DNA from: Lithodes maja
Taxonomy: Eukaryota; Arthropoda; Malacostraca; Decapoda; Lithodidae
DNA: 64,000 nucleotides
Direction: 5' to 3'
Assembly (NCBI GenBank): GCA_037953745.1
Contig: JBAKBP010007621.1
Coordinates: 1-64,000, forward strand
Below the pieces are notes generated by a model. That model worked only from the letters and a program-made list of their open reading frames with translations. It made no database searches and was not told where the DNA came from. The translations under genes and the position numbers were made by a program. Shown piece by piece: positions 21,739 through 33,145 of this stretch (the stretch's first letter is position 1; each line of letters opens with the position of its first letter).

Positions 21739-23215
21739 ACACACCTAACCGGCAACCTTTAGTCCCTCATCATATATACAACACCTCAACCTATTATTTT
21801 CCACGAGAAGAGTCCTAAGAATTATGGTACTAGAACTGGTGGTGAACATTTATTGTAATCGTGGTTGCGTTGAAAAGTTGTGGAATTAAATTTATATATT
21901 TGTGGCAGTGATATAACTAATGATGTTATTCGTGCTACCATAATGATAACTAGCACTGTAGTGAAAATTAATTATATTGACAGTAATATTATCAATGACG
22001 AAATGTGATAAGGCACATTATGGAAAGTATTTAGTATTATAAAAAGGTAATAAGTAACACTTAGTTGTGGCAGCGAAACATGCTGGTATAGAAATGAGAG
22101 CAGTACAATGGCGCTAGAAACTGGCAAGTGATAATAGTGCGTCTGGTAGAAATGGATAGTGGTTGCAAGACAAGATAGTAGGTCTGAATGTATTTAATAT
22201 ATATGTATAATTCATCATACTATCATAGTGATGAATAATGTTAGCAAAGCATATTATATTATATTATATTATATTAGATTATATTAAATACTCCTTAGCC
22301 TTGGTCGGCAACCCATCTAGGAGAGATAACCTTATAAATATCCTGGTGGATGGGACTCGTCAGCCTTGGTCGCCACCCTGTTTAGGGGAGTAAAACCTTA
22401 TACAAATCTGTACTGCTACCTTAGGGTGAAGCAGGTTAGTGGATGGATTAGCCGCACACCACTGTAGAAAAATAGTGCTAGAAATGAATAAAAGGCCTCG
22501 GAGTCTGACTGACCCTAAATTGAGTTGTCAATCCTAAAAGTCCTTCAGTAAACTGCCATGGGTTGTCCCTCCTTAAAGGGGCTAGGTCCGCTTGGGGGCA
22601 TTTTATGTATGGCCACCCCCATTAAGGGGAGTCAGGCGTCTGGCAATAGACAGCTAGATAGAACACAAATAATATTACTGTCTATTGTAGGAACCGAAAA
22701 TAAGGACGCTCTTGTAATAACCAGTGGTTGTCACCTGGTAACGGTCGGTGAATAATGGTAGCAATGAACGGTGGTAGGAATAGTATCAATAAATATTATA
22801 GATGGAACATTATATAACTCTTTGTGATAATGCGTTGTGGAAGTGAGGAAAGGTGAGAGGAATGGTTGGAATGTATGTTGAAGATGTGGTTAGTATAAGT
22901 CATGTTAGTGATGAAGGATGGGATTATAATGCGTTATACCATGTTCCAAATAGATAGGCCAGAAGTCGTGAACCCCAACCTCTGTAACTCAAATAGGGAT
23001 TGAGCAAATGAGCTCTAAATCTGCACACCTATTCCCTGACTGACCCTTCCCAAATACTATTAATATTTGCTCGAGTACTCTAGTTGTTTGTGAGTTATAG
23101 TGGTTAATGTTCAATAATTTTGGTCTACTTACTTTGAACAGGATATAGTATAGTAACTAGTACTTGAAACTGGTAAATGATAATAGTAAGAGTCCTGTTA
23201 GGGATGAAGAGTGGT
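21739..23215. other. Non-coding DNA with a diverged short duplication
   Basis: No gene is visible. Two related blocks at about 22293-22345 and 22360-22410 share CCTTGGTCG, CCACCC or CAACCC, and AACCTTATA. An ATATT pentamer run lies at 22255-22285. Confidence 0.45.
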
Positions 23216-24480
23216 AGCAAGGAATGGTGGTAGCTGTGGGTGATGGTGGTGGTGGTGGTAATGATGGAGGTAGGTATGGTCGTGGTAGTGGTGGTGGTAG
23301 TAGTAGGGGTGTTGAAACAGGAGCCAAGATATCTATGCCGATATTGGTGTTATAATGCTTGGTGCCGCCACAATAGCCGGACCAATGGGAACCGATAAGT
23401 TTAGGAATAATGTGCCTGCCCCAAGGAGAAATGGTGGTAGTTGTGGTAGGATAAATTGTCTTGGCAGCTGTGGTAGGAGCTTTAGGGGAAGAGGAGAGGA
23501 GATGGTTGTAGTTATGGTAGAAAAGATGGTGGGGATTGTAGTGGAAGTGAGTGGTTTAGTTGTGATAGAATATATAATGAAGATAATTATGGCAGAAGGG
23601 ATTAACGGATTAAGTTGTGGTAGAAGAGAGAATGAAGACAATTCTCGTAGGTGAAATTTTGAACGTTTGGTTTAGTTACCCGGTACAGTAGAATAAAAGA
23701 ATGACAATAATTATGGTAGACAGGATTTTAGACAATTGGTTTAGTTGTGATAGAAGACAGAATTAAGTTAATTCTGGTGAAAAGGATTTTAGTTGCTGCC
23801 ATACGGACGGAGTCTTAGTAGTTGTGCAGGGAAAACAATATCTCAGTAAATGTGGTATATAATATCGGCAGTAGTGGTTAGGCTACAATGAAGCAACTTG
23901 GTTGAGCCCGAGAACTTTCATCTTCTACTGTACTTCTCACTTCTCCGCTTGTTCTTCCTCTGTCCAATTGCTCTTCTTTCCTATATTACTCCAGCCATCT
24001 GGTCTGGTCTGGTAGGGTCCAATTGCTCTTTTTTCCTACTTTACTCTAGCCATCTGGTCTGGTCTAGGGGGATTTTGGTAGTTGTCACAGGGGGAAGTAA
24101 CTGTGAACTTTGTCATACCAGGAGGAATGGGGGTAATTATGATATAGACAACAACGGTGGTAACTTGGTAGGGACAAGGATGGTGTGGTAGTTTAGGTAA
24201 GAGAAGGAGTTGTGACACTTGTGGTAGAACATTAAATGGTTGTTGTAGTGATAGAGAAGATAACGTGGTTAGTTGTATAGCGGAAATGTTGGTAAGCATG
24301 TTAGAGGAAATAATGGAAGTTGAGGCATGGTATTAGTTTAGGTAGAACAAGTGTTGAGCATAGCTTTGGTAGAAGGTTTTGTGGTAGATGCAGTAAGTAA
24401 AATTATTTTGGTAGTTGTGGTATAATAAAGTGGTAGCTGATGTAATAGGAATGGTACTGATTGTGAAACAGAATAGCTAT
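23216..24480. repeat. Degenerate GGTAGT/GTGGTA-rich tract
   Basis: Purine-skewed DNA with irregular GGTGGT and GTTGTGGTAG motifs extends over about 1.2 kb, densest at 23220-23310. A 60-bp stretch around TCTGGTCTGGTCTGGTAGGG is duplicated near 23950-24065. Frames on both strands here are low complexity. Confidence 0.7.
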
Positions 24481-25662
24481 GGTTTGAAGTGATCTTGATT
24501 ATTATACTCTGAAAATATAATAGGCTTTCCAGAAAGTATACATTATTTGTATAATGTGGCCATAATAACTTACCATATGAAGGTAAACGCTTAATTATAA
24601 ATACATGTAATATATGGATGAAAAGGTACTGATATACAAATAATCAGGAGTAAATATCTCCATATATTTAATTTTATTTCCGATTCCATAATTTTGCTTT
24701 TGATTTTTAGGTAATATAGTTTTTAATTGGACGTTTACAAGATTGATCAATATGACTATGGAACTGGGTGTTTAGGATAAACTATTTTGTTGTCGTATTT
24801 CTGTCTTTATTATTATTAGTATTATGTTTTATATAAACACAAAAGTCTGGCAAAATAATCCTCGTAGTTCTACAAGTAATTAAATTGTTTTCTTCATGCC
24901 GTTTTTCTGCGATGAATATTGTAGGACACAGTTAAAAAGAAAAGCATTGTTATCATATATGAACATTGTCCACACTTTGCCTAGTTCCTTTTCTATATGG
25001 AGCATCACACGAGAGATATTATTTTAAATGTTCGAGATGACAGAATTATTAAAACAAATTATAGCAAAGCTGCCAGACTCGGTGGTGACTAAAACTCTCG
25101 AGCGACACTAAATTTCCCCGACCCCTTCGTTTCACTTGTATATACTGTATGTATTTGACAAATTACCAGCATGGATTTGCTCTGACCATTTTAATTGTAT
25201 TTGTCTCGTTGTTATTGATCTCTTATTCCACTTTGATTTCCGTTTCCTCGAGTGTTACCAATACATGTGTATAAGTACTACAAATATGAGTTTTCTATTT
25301 CCAACAAAGCTTTTATCTAAGACTAAGCTATTGTCTAATTCTTTATCATACTTATTGATTTCCCTTAAACAACTTGTAACACACACACACACACACACAA
25401 AGTTGCCCGTGTCTGCGCCAATTCCGTCTTCAGCTTGATAACAATGGCTACAGCAAATGTCCTCCCATATTCCACGTTCCCAATAACAGTCAGGTTTAGG
25501 GAGCCTATTAGGATTTAAAATATGTCTCTTAATCCTCTTTCCCTATTTTGCTCATGCCCACTATACAATGTTTGTCACTATCTTATGTCTGTGTTCGTTT
25601 CACATATATTTTACTCTCTGTCTATGTATACTATTACTTTTATTATGTGTGTGTATACAGTT
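24481..25662. other. AT-rich DNA with a short (CA)n run
   Basis: No gene is visible. (CA)n lies at about 25379-25400. Hydrophobic short frames such as 25136-25438 have no recognisable domain. Confidence 0.5.
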
Positions 25663-25848
25663 TGTTACGACTGAGGTTTAAATATATCAGGGTTCTTATT
25701 CATTGGACTAGTAATGGCATCAATGCTACAAAGGAAAGTGCTAGATCCAACCTCTGATGTATATTCCCAGTGAATAAAGAACACAAATACTCTCCAGAGT
25801 TCTATATGCAATAATAGGTTATTAAACTCTCAATAAATGTGCGTCTAC

Positions 25849-28800
25849 CATAGACCCCTTTACATAAGGACTGGAAACGAGCACTCTCGGAGTTTAAAAC
25901 TTGGGTCCATTGCTTAAAAGCAGTACCATGAAAGCAGTGGTCTCTCCGACTTTCTTAAACACAAAAATATGTACACAAACACAACTTTACATAAAAATGC
26001 ATGTAATTTCACACGCAATCGTCCATATCCCCGCCATATTGGCGACATAATGTCTCGCCAGAAAACGAACAGCCCAGGACGATGCCAGACGCCAGTCACC
26101 CACGAGACACGTTAGAGGCAACACATTTTTGTTCTGTTGTTCGTTATCTCTCAGCTTATTGTAAGTAATTTTCTTATAAATACTTACCAGTCACAAAAGG
26201 ATCTGTGTTAACAACTTATTTAGCTGATAAATATTAGAATTGAGCTGATGTCAACGGGTTGCTTTGATATGTACTGGTAACCATTTTACAACTATTCTTG
26301 TTTTTTTGCTTTACAGGAACAATGCCGAAAAAATGTGCTGCATTCAATTGTCGTGGAAACTACAGGGGAGAGCCATACAGTCCTATGGTGTGTTTCCCGA
26401 ATGAAGAACAAGAACGACATGCATGGATTAGTGCTATGCCAAATAGCCCAGAAAGTTTGAGAGACAGGTCGAAACTATGGATTTGTGCATCACACTTCGA
26501 CTGCGATTGGGTCACAGTTCGGGGAGGAAAACGACCAGCTGGGCCTCCTACAGTTTTTAAAGGTGTACCCAAGTCTTGCCTCAAACAACTTACGTCAGCT
26601 CCTAGGTTAACTAAAACAGTGACAAGTGAAGCAAGACTTAAAAAACAAACTGAATTTGAAATTGAACAAGACAAAATGCATAGTTATGACAAATTTGCAG
26701 GAGAGATTGGAAAACACTTCCCTGAGTTTTATATAATGCAAAATGGTAGAGAACTGACAATGTTTAAGACAGATGGTAATGGTAGAGCAGTTGATAAGTT
26801 TCTTCATTTTAAAGAGGTAGTCTCTTTTTGGTTTTCTGCAGCTGGTAGTAAGCAAAGAAAAGTGGCTTGGAGATACCAAAAAGTAAACTGAATCTTCAAA
26901 AAAATAGCTTGGTAAGTAAGTGGTCTCAAATTGAAGAAATAGTGAAAATTATGAACACTCATGAAGCGACTAATACTGACCGCTTAAAAAGAATAATTTC
27001 AGAACTTGACTCTATCACAGAATTTCATGAAATTGAAGGTTTTCAGTTCATTCAAGCACAGTTACAACTCCTTCTTATTCCTCCTAAAAATCGCCGATAT
27101 ACAAAGCATATGTTAATTCTTGCAGCAGAACTGTTTTGTATATCACCCGCAGCATATAGAATGCTTAGAAACTCCAAAGCAATTAGTCTTCCTTGTGAGA
27201 AACAGATTCGCCAATTGTTATCTCGCACTTATGCTGACAAGTGTCTCCCAATCCTTTTTGATCAGTTGAAGCCACAACAGCGGTTAGTTAACATTTTGTT
27301 TGATGAAGTCAAGCTTAAGCAGGCCCTTAGATTTACAGGAGAGCATATAGTAGGCTATGCAACAAACGGACCAGAAAATCTAGCAACATCTGCTCTTGCT
27401 ATTGAAGTTGTTTGTCACTATGGAGGACCACGGTACATCATACGAATTCATCCTGTATCAAAACTGAATGCTATTCAACTGAAGGAAATATTACTTGAGG
27501 CTGTATATGTTGTTAAAGCTAGTGGTGGCCATCCAGTATCGTTCGTCTGTGACAACTGTCCACTGAATCAAGCTGTTTACAGAATGCTTGGGGGTCCTGG
27601 AAAAAGTAACACTAGCACCAGATGGCATAAATGTTTTCCTTGTCTATGATTATGTTCACATCCTCAAGAATATGAGAAACAACTGGATCACAGAGAAATG
27701 TCAAGAATTACATTTTAGCAAGGACGGTACAGAGTATTTGGCGTGTTGGAGTGATGTTAAAGCTCTTTATAATGAAGATCAGAATACACCACTTCGTCTG
27801 ACAAAAACTCACACGCTCATCAGTATTTCCTAAACCATTGCAACGTCAGAGTGTGCCCTTAGTTTGCCAAGTGTTCAATGAGAAAACGATTGCTGCATTT
27901 GAAGGTCTTAAAGGAACTGTTAAATTTCAGGATGGAACAGTGATATACATAACACTGGTAACCAATTGGTTTAAAATTATGAATGTTAAAAGCAAGTACA
28001 GCGCAGTTCATTTACGAGACCAATATCGTGAACCTTGGACATTAAACTGTACAAACTTCAAAGCTCTGCAGGAAATGTGTACAGTTGTATCCAGCTGTCG
28101 GTGGACTGGTGGGCATGGCAGAGAGAAGAAACTAACACAGTCAACAGCAGGTGCCTTTGTCATCACAACAAGGTATAACATAGAAGCAGCACAATATCTT
28201 TTTGAAACCCATGATTTTGCTTACATCCTACCTGCTGTTTTTTCACAAGATCCCCTAGAAAAGGTTTTTGGTCAAGCAAGACAACGTAGTGGAGACAATT
28301 TGTACATTGACATTGGGGATGTTCAAGCAGCATCCAAAGTACAGCAGTTGCATCAGCTGTTGAAACGTGACATCGTTCCTGACTGAGCCAAAGAAGTAAG
28401 CTGTGAATTTTGTACAGCAGCAATAGATGATGGTGATTTACAACTTCTGGAAGAGCTGACATTACAAGACACTCAACTACTTCTAGATTCAGATGATACT
28501 TTAAAACATAAAATTGTCTACATTGGGGGATTTTTAGCTCATAAACATGGACAACAGGAAGTAGATTCTGGGGAATGCTTGTCATCAGAGTTTTTGACTG
28601 CGCTCAATCGAGGTGGGCTGAGTATGCCTACACTGGCTACTGTCTTCTTTGTACATAGTGGCATCACCCTTCAAATGTCTCTTCAAGACTCGAAAAAGTA
28701 TTGTCGCAATTACTTGAAACAATGCTTGTCTTATGTAGATGCTCCTTTAGCTAGCCATTCAGGAGCATGCCAGACATTGTGTAATGTGTTGTTTAAGGCC

Positions 28801-29273
28801 TTTGTATTTAATACAAGCGATCGGGAGTGTACACTAGGCTGCTTAAGGTGACAAGAGAAACTTTCTAATGTTTAAGTTAATTATTGTTATGTGACTTTTG
28901 ATATATGTAAAATTATGTGTAAAGTAATATTTTGCAAAGGTTTTACTTTAATTTCTTCTAATATTTAATTAATGTAAGTCATGGTATGATGCTTTGCTTG
29001 TATAATACATGTTCTTATAAACTATCTCATTATAACTGTATATTTTCCTATTATGTTCAATCACGAAAGAGACTTATGAGTCAATCAACCAAAAACAAAT
29101 GTTTTATTTTCCTTTACTTGGTTGCTCTAGTTAATTAGATGTTGTAGAGTAAAAACACAAAGTCCCATATCCAGTAAAACTAAAATAAGACCTCAGTTTG
29201 TGGGCCTGACAATGGACCCAAGTTCCGGGACCCGAGTATGGCCGACGCCAGTCCTTATGTAGAGGAGTCTATG
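25849..29273 (+). mobile_element. P-type DNA transposon, 3425 bp, with 8-bp TSD
   Basis: Inverted ends are CATAGACCCCTTTACATAAG and, inverted, CATAGACTCCTCTACATAAG, both followed by GACTGG: 24 of 26 positions agree. Subterminal inverted repeats ACTTGGGTCCATTG lie at about 25899 and 29212. GCGTCTAC flanks it at 25841-25848 and 29274-29281, and occurs once in the sister LTR near 38051. An 8-bp TSD, subterminal repeats and a THAP transposase are the hallmarks of the P superfamily. Confidence 0.93.
26322..28851 (+). pseudogene. P-type (THAP9-like) transposase, frameshifted
   Basis: The start ATG follows a pyrimidine tract and CAG, like a splice acceptor. A THAP zinc finger fills residues 1-90 (CAAFNC, then CASHF, then PPTVF). 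Downstream are DEVKLKQALRFTGEHIVGYA, FVCDNCPLNQAVY, YDYVHILKNMRNNWI and DPLEKVFGQARQRSGD, as in P/THAP9 transposases. Frame changes occur near 26885, 27603 and 27803, each at an A5 run, and a TGA at 28384-28386 is in frame. The changes could be real decay or homopolymer errors in the assembly; the TGA is harder to explain as error. Confidence 0.9.
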
Positions 29274-30870
29274 GCGTCTACTCTAGGCTTAATGTTATGT
29301 GAAAACAGCCTATTACTACCTATAACCGAAGGTTCTTGGTTATGGTATGCAAAGTAAGGTGGTAAGAGAAGTTACAGCTTACGTTACTTTAATCAATAAA
29401 TGTCAGGCACTCCTGCATGAAAGAAAGTGCACTAAAGTCCTTCAACACCAACAAGGAATCTTCTTTAAAAGTTAGATGCTATCAAGATGCTCGAATCGGA
29501 AATGGAACCCAAAAAGGCAGGCAGCGGAACAATGCTCGTGCAGGGTATGCACACAAAAAGGCAGGAGATATAATGCAGGCGGAGCCAAGAATATCCTAAA
29601 CGCCACAACAATAATAATAATCGCCACGACAATGCAGTATTCCTATCAACAAAAAGAGCCTAAGTCGTTTGTGTCTCAATACATCAAACTAGGCTGCGAA
29701 ATGCTTGTGTAATCATAAACGGGTATGCATAAAAGAGTAATTGGTTTAATATACTTAATGTCTACTGTGACTGATAAAGTCTAGCTAGAGTCAATGATAC
29801 GAGATGTGGTGCGCATGGCATGCCGCATAGCCTAGTGAAATCTCAAGTCTGTGCGTCAAATATTACGTTATAATGAAGGGTAGCTCTCTTGAGAAACCTT
29901 AATACCGAAGTATTAAGCGTTCTCCTGGTGTACCTCAAAGACAAACGAGCTTAGAACAGTGCAGAATGGTATAGGCAAAAAGCCCTCATTCGTGCATGCT
30001 CTACTCTCAATGGCACACAGACTAGAATTTACCCAATCAACTCCAGTTCTCAGGTATGTCGTGCAGCTTTTAACTAAAGCCAGCACCCATCGGAAACAAT
30101 ACCTTATAGTATCAGACTCCCAGTCTAGCATTATCTAATCCAGCAGAACACTAATAATTATAGGAAGCGGTACTGAACAATATGAATGCCAGCCAATGCT
30201 TCGTGATCAACTTATCTTAACAACTAAACATACATGGGTTATATAAGACCTTAACGCACAATACAACTGGCCAGCATGAAGCTGATTATGCAGAGTTAAC
30301 CAGAGGGGGTATAATATTAATAAAAGGTGGTGAAAGATATGGAAAATGAGAGAGATAGGCAGAGGAAAAGGTTCTCAGGTGCGGAGAGGGGAACAGATAT
30401 CAAAGGGATAAGAGGGATGCGTTCTAGAAACCAGATCTGAGGGAGAGAGTGGCAAGAGAGCTGTATATATACTAGCACTAGCTCGAGCCGCGTAGGAAAA
30501 GCGGTAACAATTCCCTCAGCCAATGACAAAGAAGCCAGCCAAACATGACGTCACCAAGCATGGTAAAAAAACTCCTCCAACCAATCCCAGCCCAGCCAGC
30601 CGTGACATCATCAAGCATGACAAAAAAACACTGCGCGCCTCCTCTCACTCTGTTCTACTCTCTCTCTCTCTTTCTCTCAAATCCTATCATTACTACTTAA
30701 TGATAAAACATATACTTTGCAATTAAATATATAAAGCCTTGACACGAGCTTTCATATGAAATAAAAGCACACAATAATACATCAACTGTAGCCACATCCA
30801 CTGCCCTGGCGATCCTAGCAAGTCACTGTAGGACAAGCCATGCGGTTCTAACGGAGTGGTTAACGTCACA

Positions 30871-30890
30871 CCCCCCCCCAAGATTTTTCT
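30871..30890 (-). other. Polypurine tract of Gypsy-1
   Basis: Directly next to the inner edge of the 3' LTR the minus strand reads AGAAAAATCTTGGGGGGGGG. Its position and purine content fit the plus-strand primer for reverse transcription. Confidence 0.75.
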
Positions 30891-31345
30891 CAGAGGCCCA
30901 AAGCTCAAAAAAATCTGATGGTTAGAACCCATGCTATAATCTCTACTTCCCATCACCCAGCGGCAGTAAAATATCTGGCACAGTTCTCAACAAAACATTT
31001 TACAAAATTATAACCTTCCCCAATACAATAGGTTAAATCATATGTAGTTATGCTCCTCAAGAGCGAGCTTCTATAGCCCAGCATTCTGAGAGGAGTGCAA
31101 CTCAGAATTACTGCTATAACATACTGAAAAAATTCAACTATCAAAGAAAGAGTTTTTTATTTGATTTTTATGTTTTTAATTTGTTTATTTCGGCTGCACT
31201 ATAGGGGCAAGCCTAGTTTTTTCTTCTATACCAAACGCTCAACTCCTGCTTTACGACCCAATACGCTGGCCTACAACCGCGAGCCTACAAGCACCAAGCA
31301 CAAAATACTATTCAAACTAAAGCAGGAGGCTACCCGTGTATCAAT
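30891..31345 (-). other. Gypsy-1 internal DNA after pol
   Basis: This stretch between the end of the RNase H frame and the polypurine tract has only short frames on both strands. No envelope-like protein is visible. Confidence 0.5.
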
Positions 31346-32790
31346 CTACCCAGGATCATATACCCTTGAAAGACAATCTGCAACCACGTTGTCACAACCG
31401 GCAATATGGTGTATGTCCAGGTTATATACCAATAACCTTAGTGACCACCTGGTCAGCCTCATATTCCGATTGTGAAACTGGTCCAAGAACTTGAGAGGGT
31501 GATGATCTGTGTAAACTACAACGACCGGACTATAGGCTGGAACATAGACCTCGAAATGCCTCAGTGCAAGCACCACTGCCAGCAGCTCCTTCTCGACAAC
31601 AGAGCAGCTTCCCTGGGCTGAATTGAACTTCTCCGAGCAGAAACTAACAGGATGTTCCAGCCCATCATCGTCCATTTTCATAAGGACGGCACCAGCCCCC
31701 ACACCACTAGCATCCGTTGCTAGTTGGAAAGGTAGGCTAAAGTCAGGGGCCCTGAGGATCGGGTGAGTGCACAACAGGTGTTTTACTACTCTAAACGCCT
31801 TCTCACACTCAGGCGCCCATTTGACTTTCTTATCCTTCCAGTTATCCTCCACCTGAGCTTGACTGTTCCGTTCTCCTTCTCCACCTTGACTGCTAAACGT
31901 CATCACAGGCACAGTGAGAGGCTCAGGGGGGTGCCTCACATACTCCTTCATGAGATTAACGTGACATAACTGGTTGCGCTTACGTCTGTCTGGAGCGGCC
32001 ACCAAGCAATCCAGGTCCGGGTAACCATACCGGGAAAAATACACTAGCAAGTTTCGGACCACCGTCTTCGCTGACCCATATCTCATAAGGTACGCATCAG
32101 GATACCTTGTTGCTACATCTCCCGACTGTGCATCACTGTCCTCCTCCAACTCGACAGCACCGGTACCACATTCAAGAACCTCCGGGTCTTCTAATTGCAA
32201 TTTAAGAATGTCCGAAGGAGCAAGCTTATCTAAGTGTTTACGAAACAACTCATGCCCCCCTCCTACATTGAATTTAGCCTCCCGTTGCTCTCTCTCTGTG
32301 TATCGTTGCTGTCTCTTCGTCTTTTTAAGCCCATCCTCTGCCTTCTTAGTGACAGTTAATGGGTCTTCTCCAGACTCGAAAATCGGTCCTAATAAGGAGT
32401 CCCTGAGAATGTCCGTTGATACTAAACTCTCAACCGCATCAACTTTCAACCCCTTCTCAGTACCTTTCCTCCGCGTGTCTAAAGACTGTTGCCCAGAATG
32501 TGACTCCCTGGATGCAAGAGATCTGGTGACAACACACACCATAGGTTGCACCTGACACTTCTCAACCCACTCCTGCTCCTCCCTACTCACGTCGGCCGGC
32601 TTCTCGGCAACGACTAAGGGTGGAGCCTCAGAAGTAGGCCCCGCAAAGTCGTTGCCGAGAAGGAGGTCGACGCCCCCAACAGGTAACTTCTCCACAATTC
32701 CTACATCCAGGTCACGAGTCACACCATCAACTCCCATCTTCATTCTTACAAGCGGGTATGACCTTGTTGCATTAACCCCTGAACCACAAC
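31346..32790 (-). pseudogene. Gypsy-1 pol remnant with scrambled domain order
   Basis: The 465-codon frame opens with the post-protease motif GGVDLLLGNDFAG. It then has an integrase-core piece (TRYPDAYLMRYGSAKTVV), an integrase C-terminal piece (DRRKRNQLCHVNLMKEYV) and only then the RT/RNase H junction and RNase H (FQLATDASGVGAGAVL, EKELLAVVLALRHFE, YTDHHPLKFL, NVVADCLSRV). Normal Gypsy order is protease, RT, RNase H, integrase. RT palm motifs are absent. The open frame across the joints suggests in-frame deletions or template switching during reverse transcription. Confidence 0.85.
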
Positions 32791-33027
32791 CACCCGCGCC
32801 GTATTTACAGGTTTACCAGTGAAATTCCACAACAATGTTTGCGATACCCCAGTGTCACGCAAAATTCTCACCTCATGTCTTCTACCCCCCCACTCCACAC
32901 AACCGAGTCCCCTGTGGTCACTAAAGGCATCACGGACAGGGAATAAGCCTTCCGGATCCTTCTGCACTGGCAGTGTATTTACCTCGGAAGAATTGCCTCT
33001 AACAAACTCCGATGTCCTCTTGAACAC
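32746..33027 (-). pseudogene. Gypsy-1 aspartic protease
   Basis: The frame contains ILRDTGVSQTLL, the D-T-G active-site motif of retroelement proteases. It follows the gag zinc knuckle in the same phase after one TGA stop (about 33028-33030). A frame change near 32783 separates it from the pol frame, which should continue it. The protease would process the gag-pol polyprotein; here it is disrupted. Confidence 0.8.
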
Positions 33028-33030
33028 TCA

Positions 33031-33141
33031 AATGCCGTGAGCAAAAGACACGGCTGCCGGAGGAGGTCGACTAGGGCACTCATTTGCCTTATGACCCTCC
33101 TGGTGGCACTTAAAACACATAAATTTCGGTTTCGGCTTATA
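33031..33141 (-). pseudogene. Gypsy-1 gag C-terminus with CCHC zinc knuckle
   Basis: CFKCHQEGHKANEC fits C-X2-C-X4-H-X4-C, the nucleocapsid knuckle that binds RNA. It is the 3' end of gag, cut off from the rest by the solo LTR at 33146-35045. Removing that LTR and one CTGT joins it in phase to the upstream gag part. Confidence 0.85.
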
Positions 33142-33145
33142 CTGT

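Larger units (their letters stand above)
25663..30870 (-). repeat. Gypsy-1 3' LTR, interrupted by a P-type element
   Basis: It begins TGTTACGACTGAGG on the plus strand and ends AACGTCACA. Without the 3.4-kb insert it is about 1775 bp and closely matches 37871-39680 throughout. Compared with the other two LTRs it lacks about 36 bp near 30737, removed between two TGACA direct repeats. The Ser-rich and other short frames within it recur in the sister LTRs and are not genes. Confidence 0.9.

Noticed and set aside
23333..23654. Frames of about 100 codons on both strands
   Set aside because: Low-complexity GGTAGT-rich DNA gives long frames by chance; composition is Ile/Thr/Ser or Val/Gly only.
29417..29712. 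60-78-codon frames conserved in three places
   Set aside because: They are conserved because they are in Gypsy LTRs (29.4, 38.2 and 61.5 kb), which are non-coding; phases differ and no domain is seen.
30953..31144. Possible envelope-like gene between Gypsy pol and 3' LTR
   Set aside because: Only short frames without signal peptide, furin-like site or transmembrane pattern; not supported.
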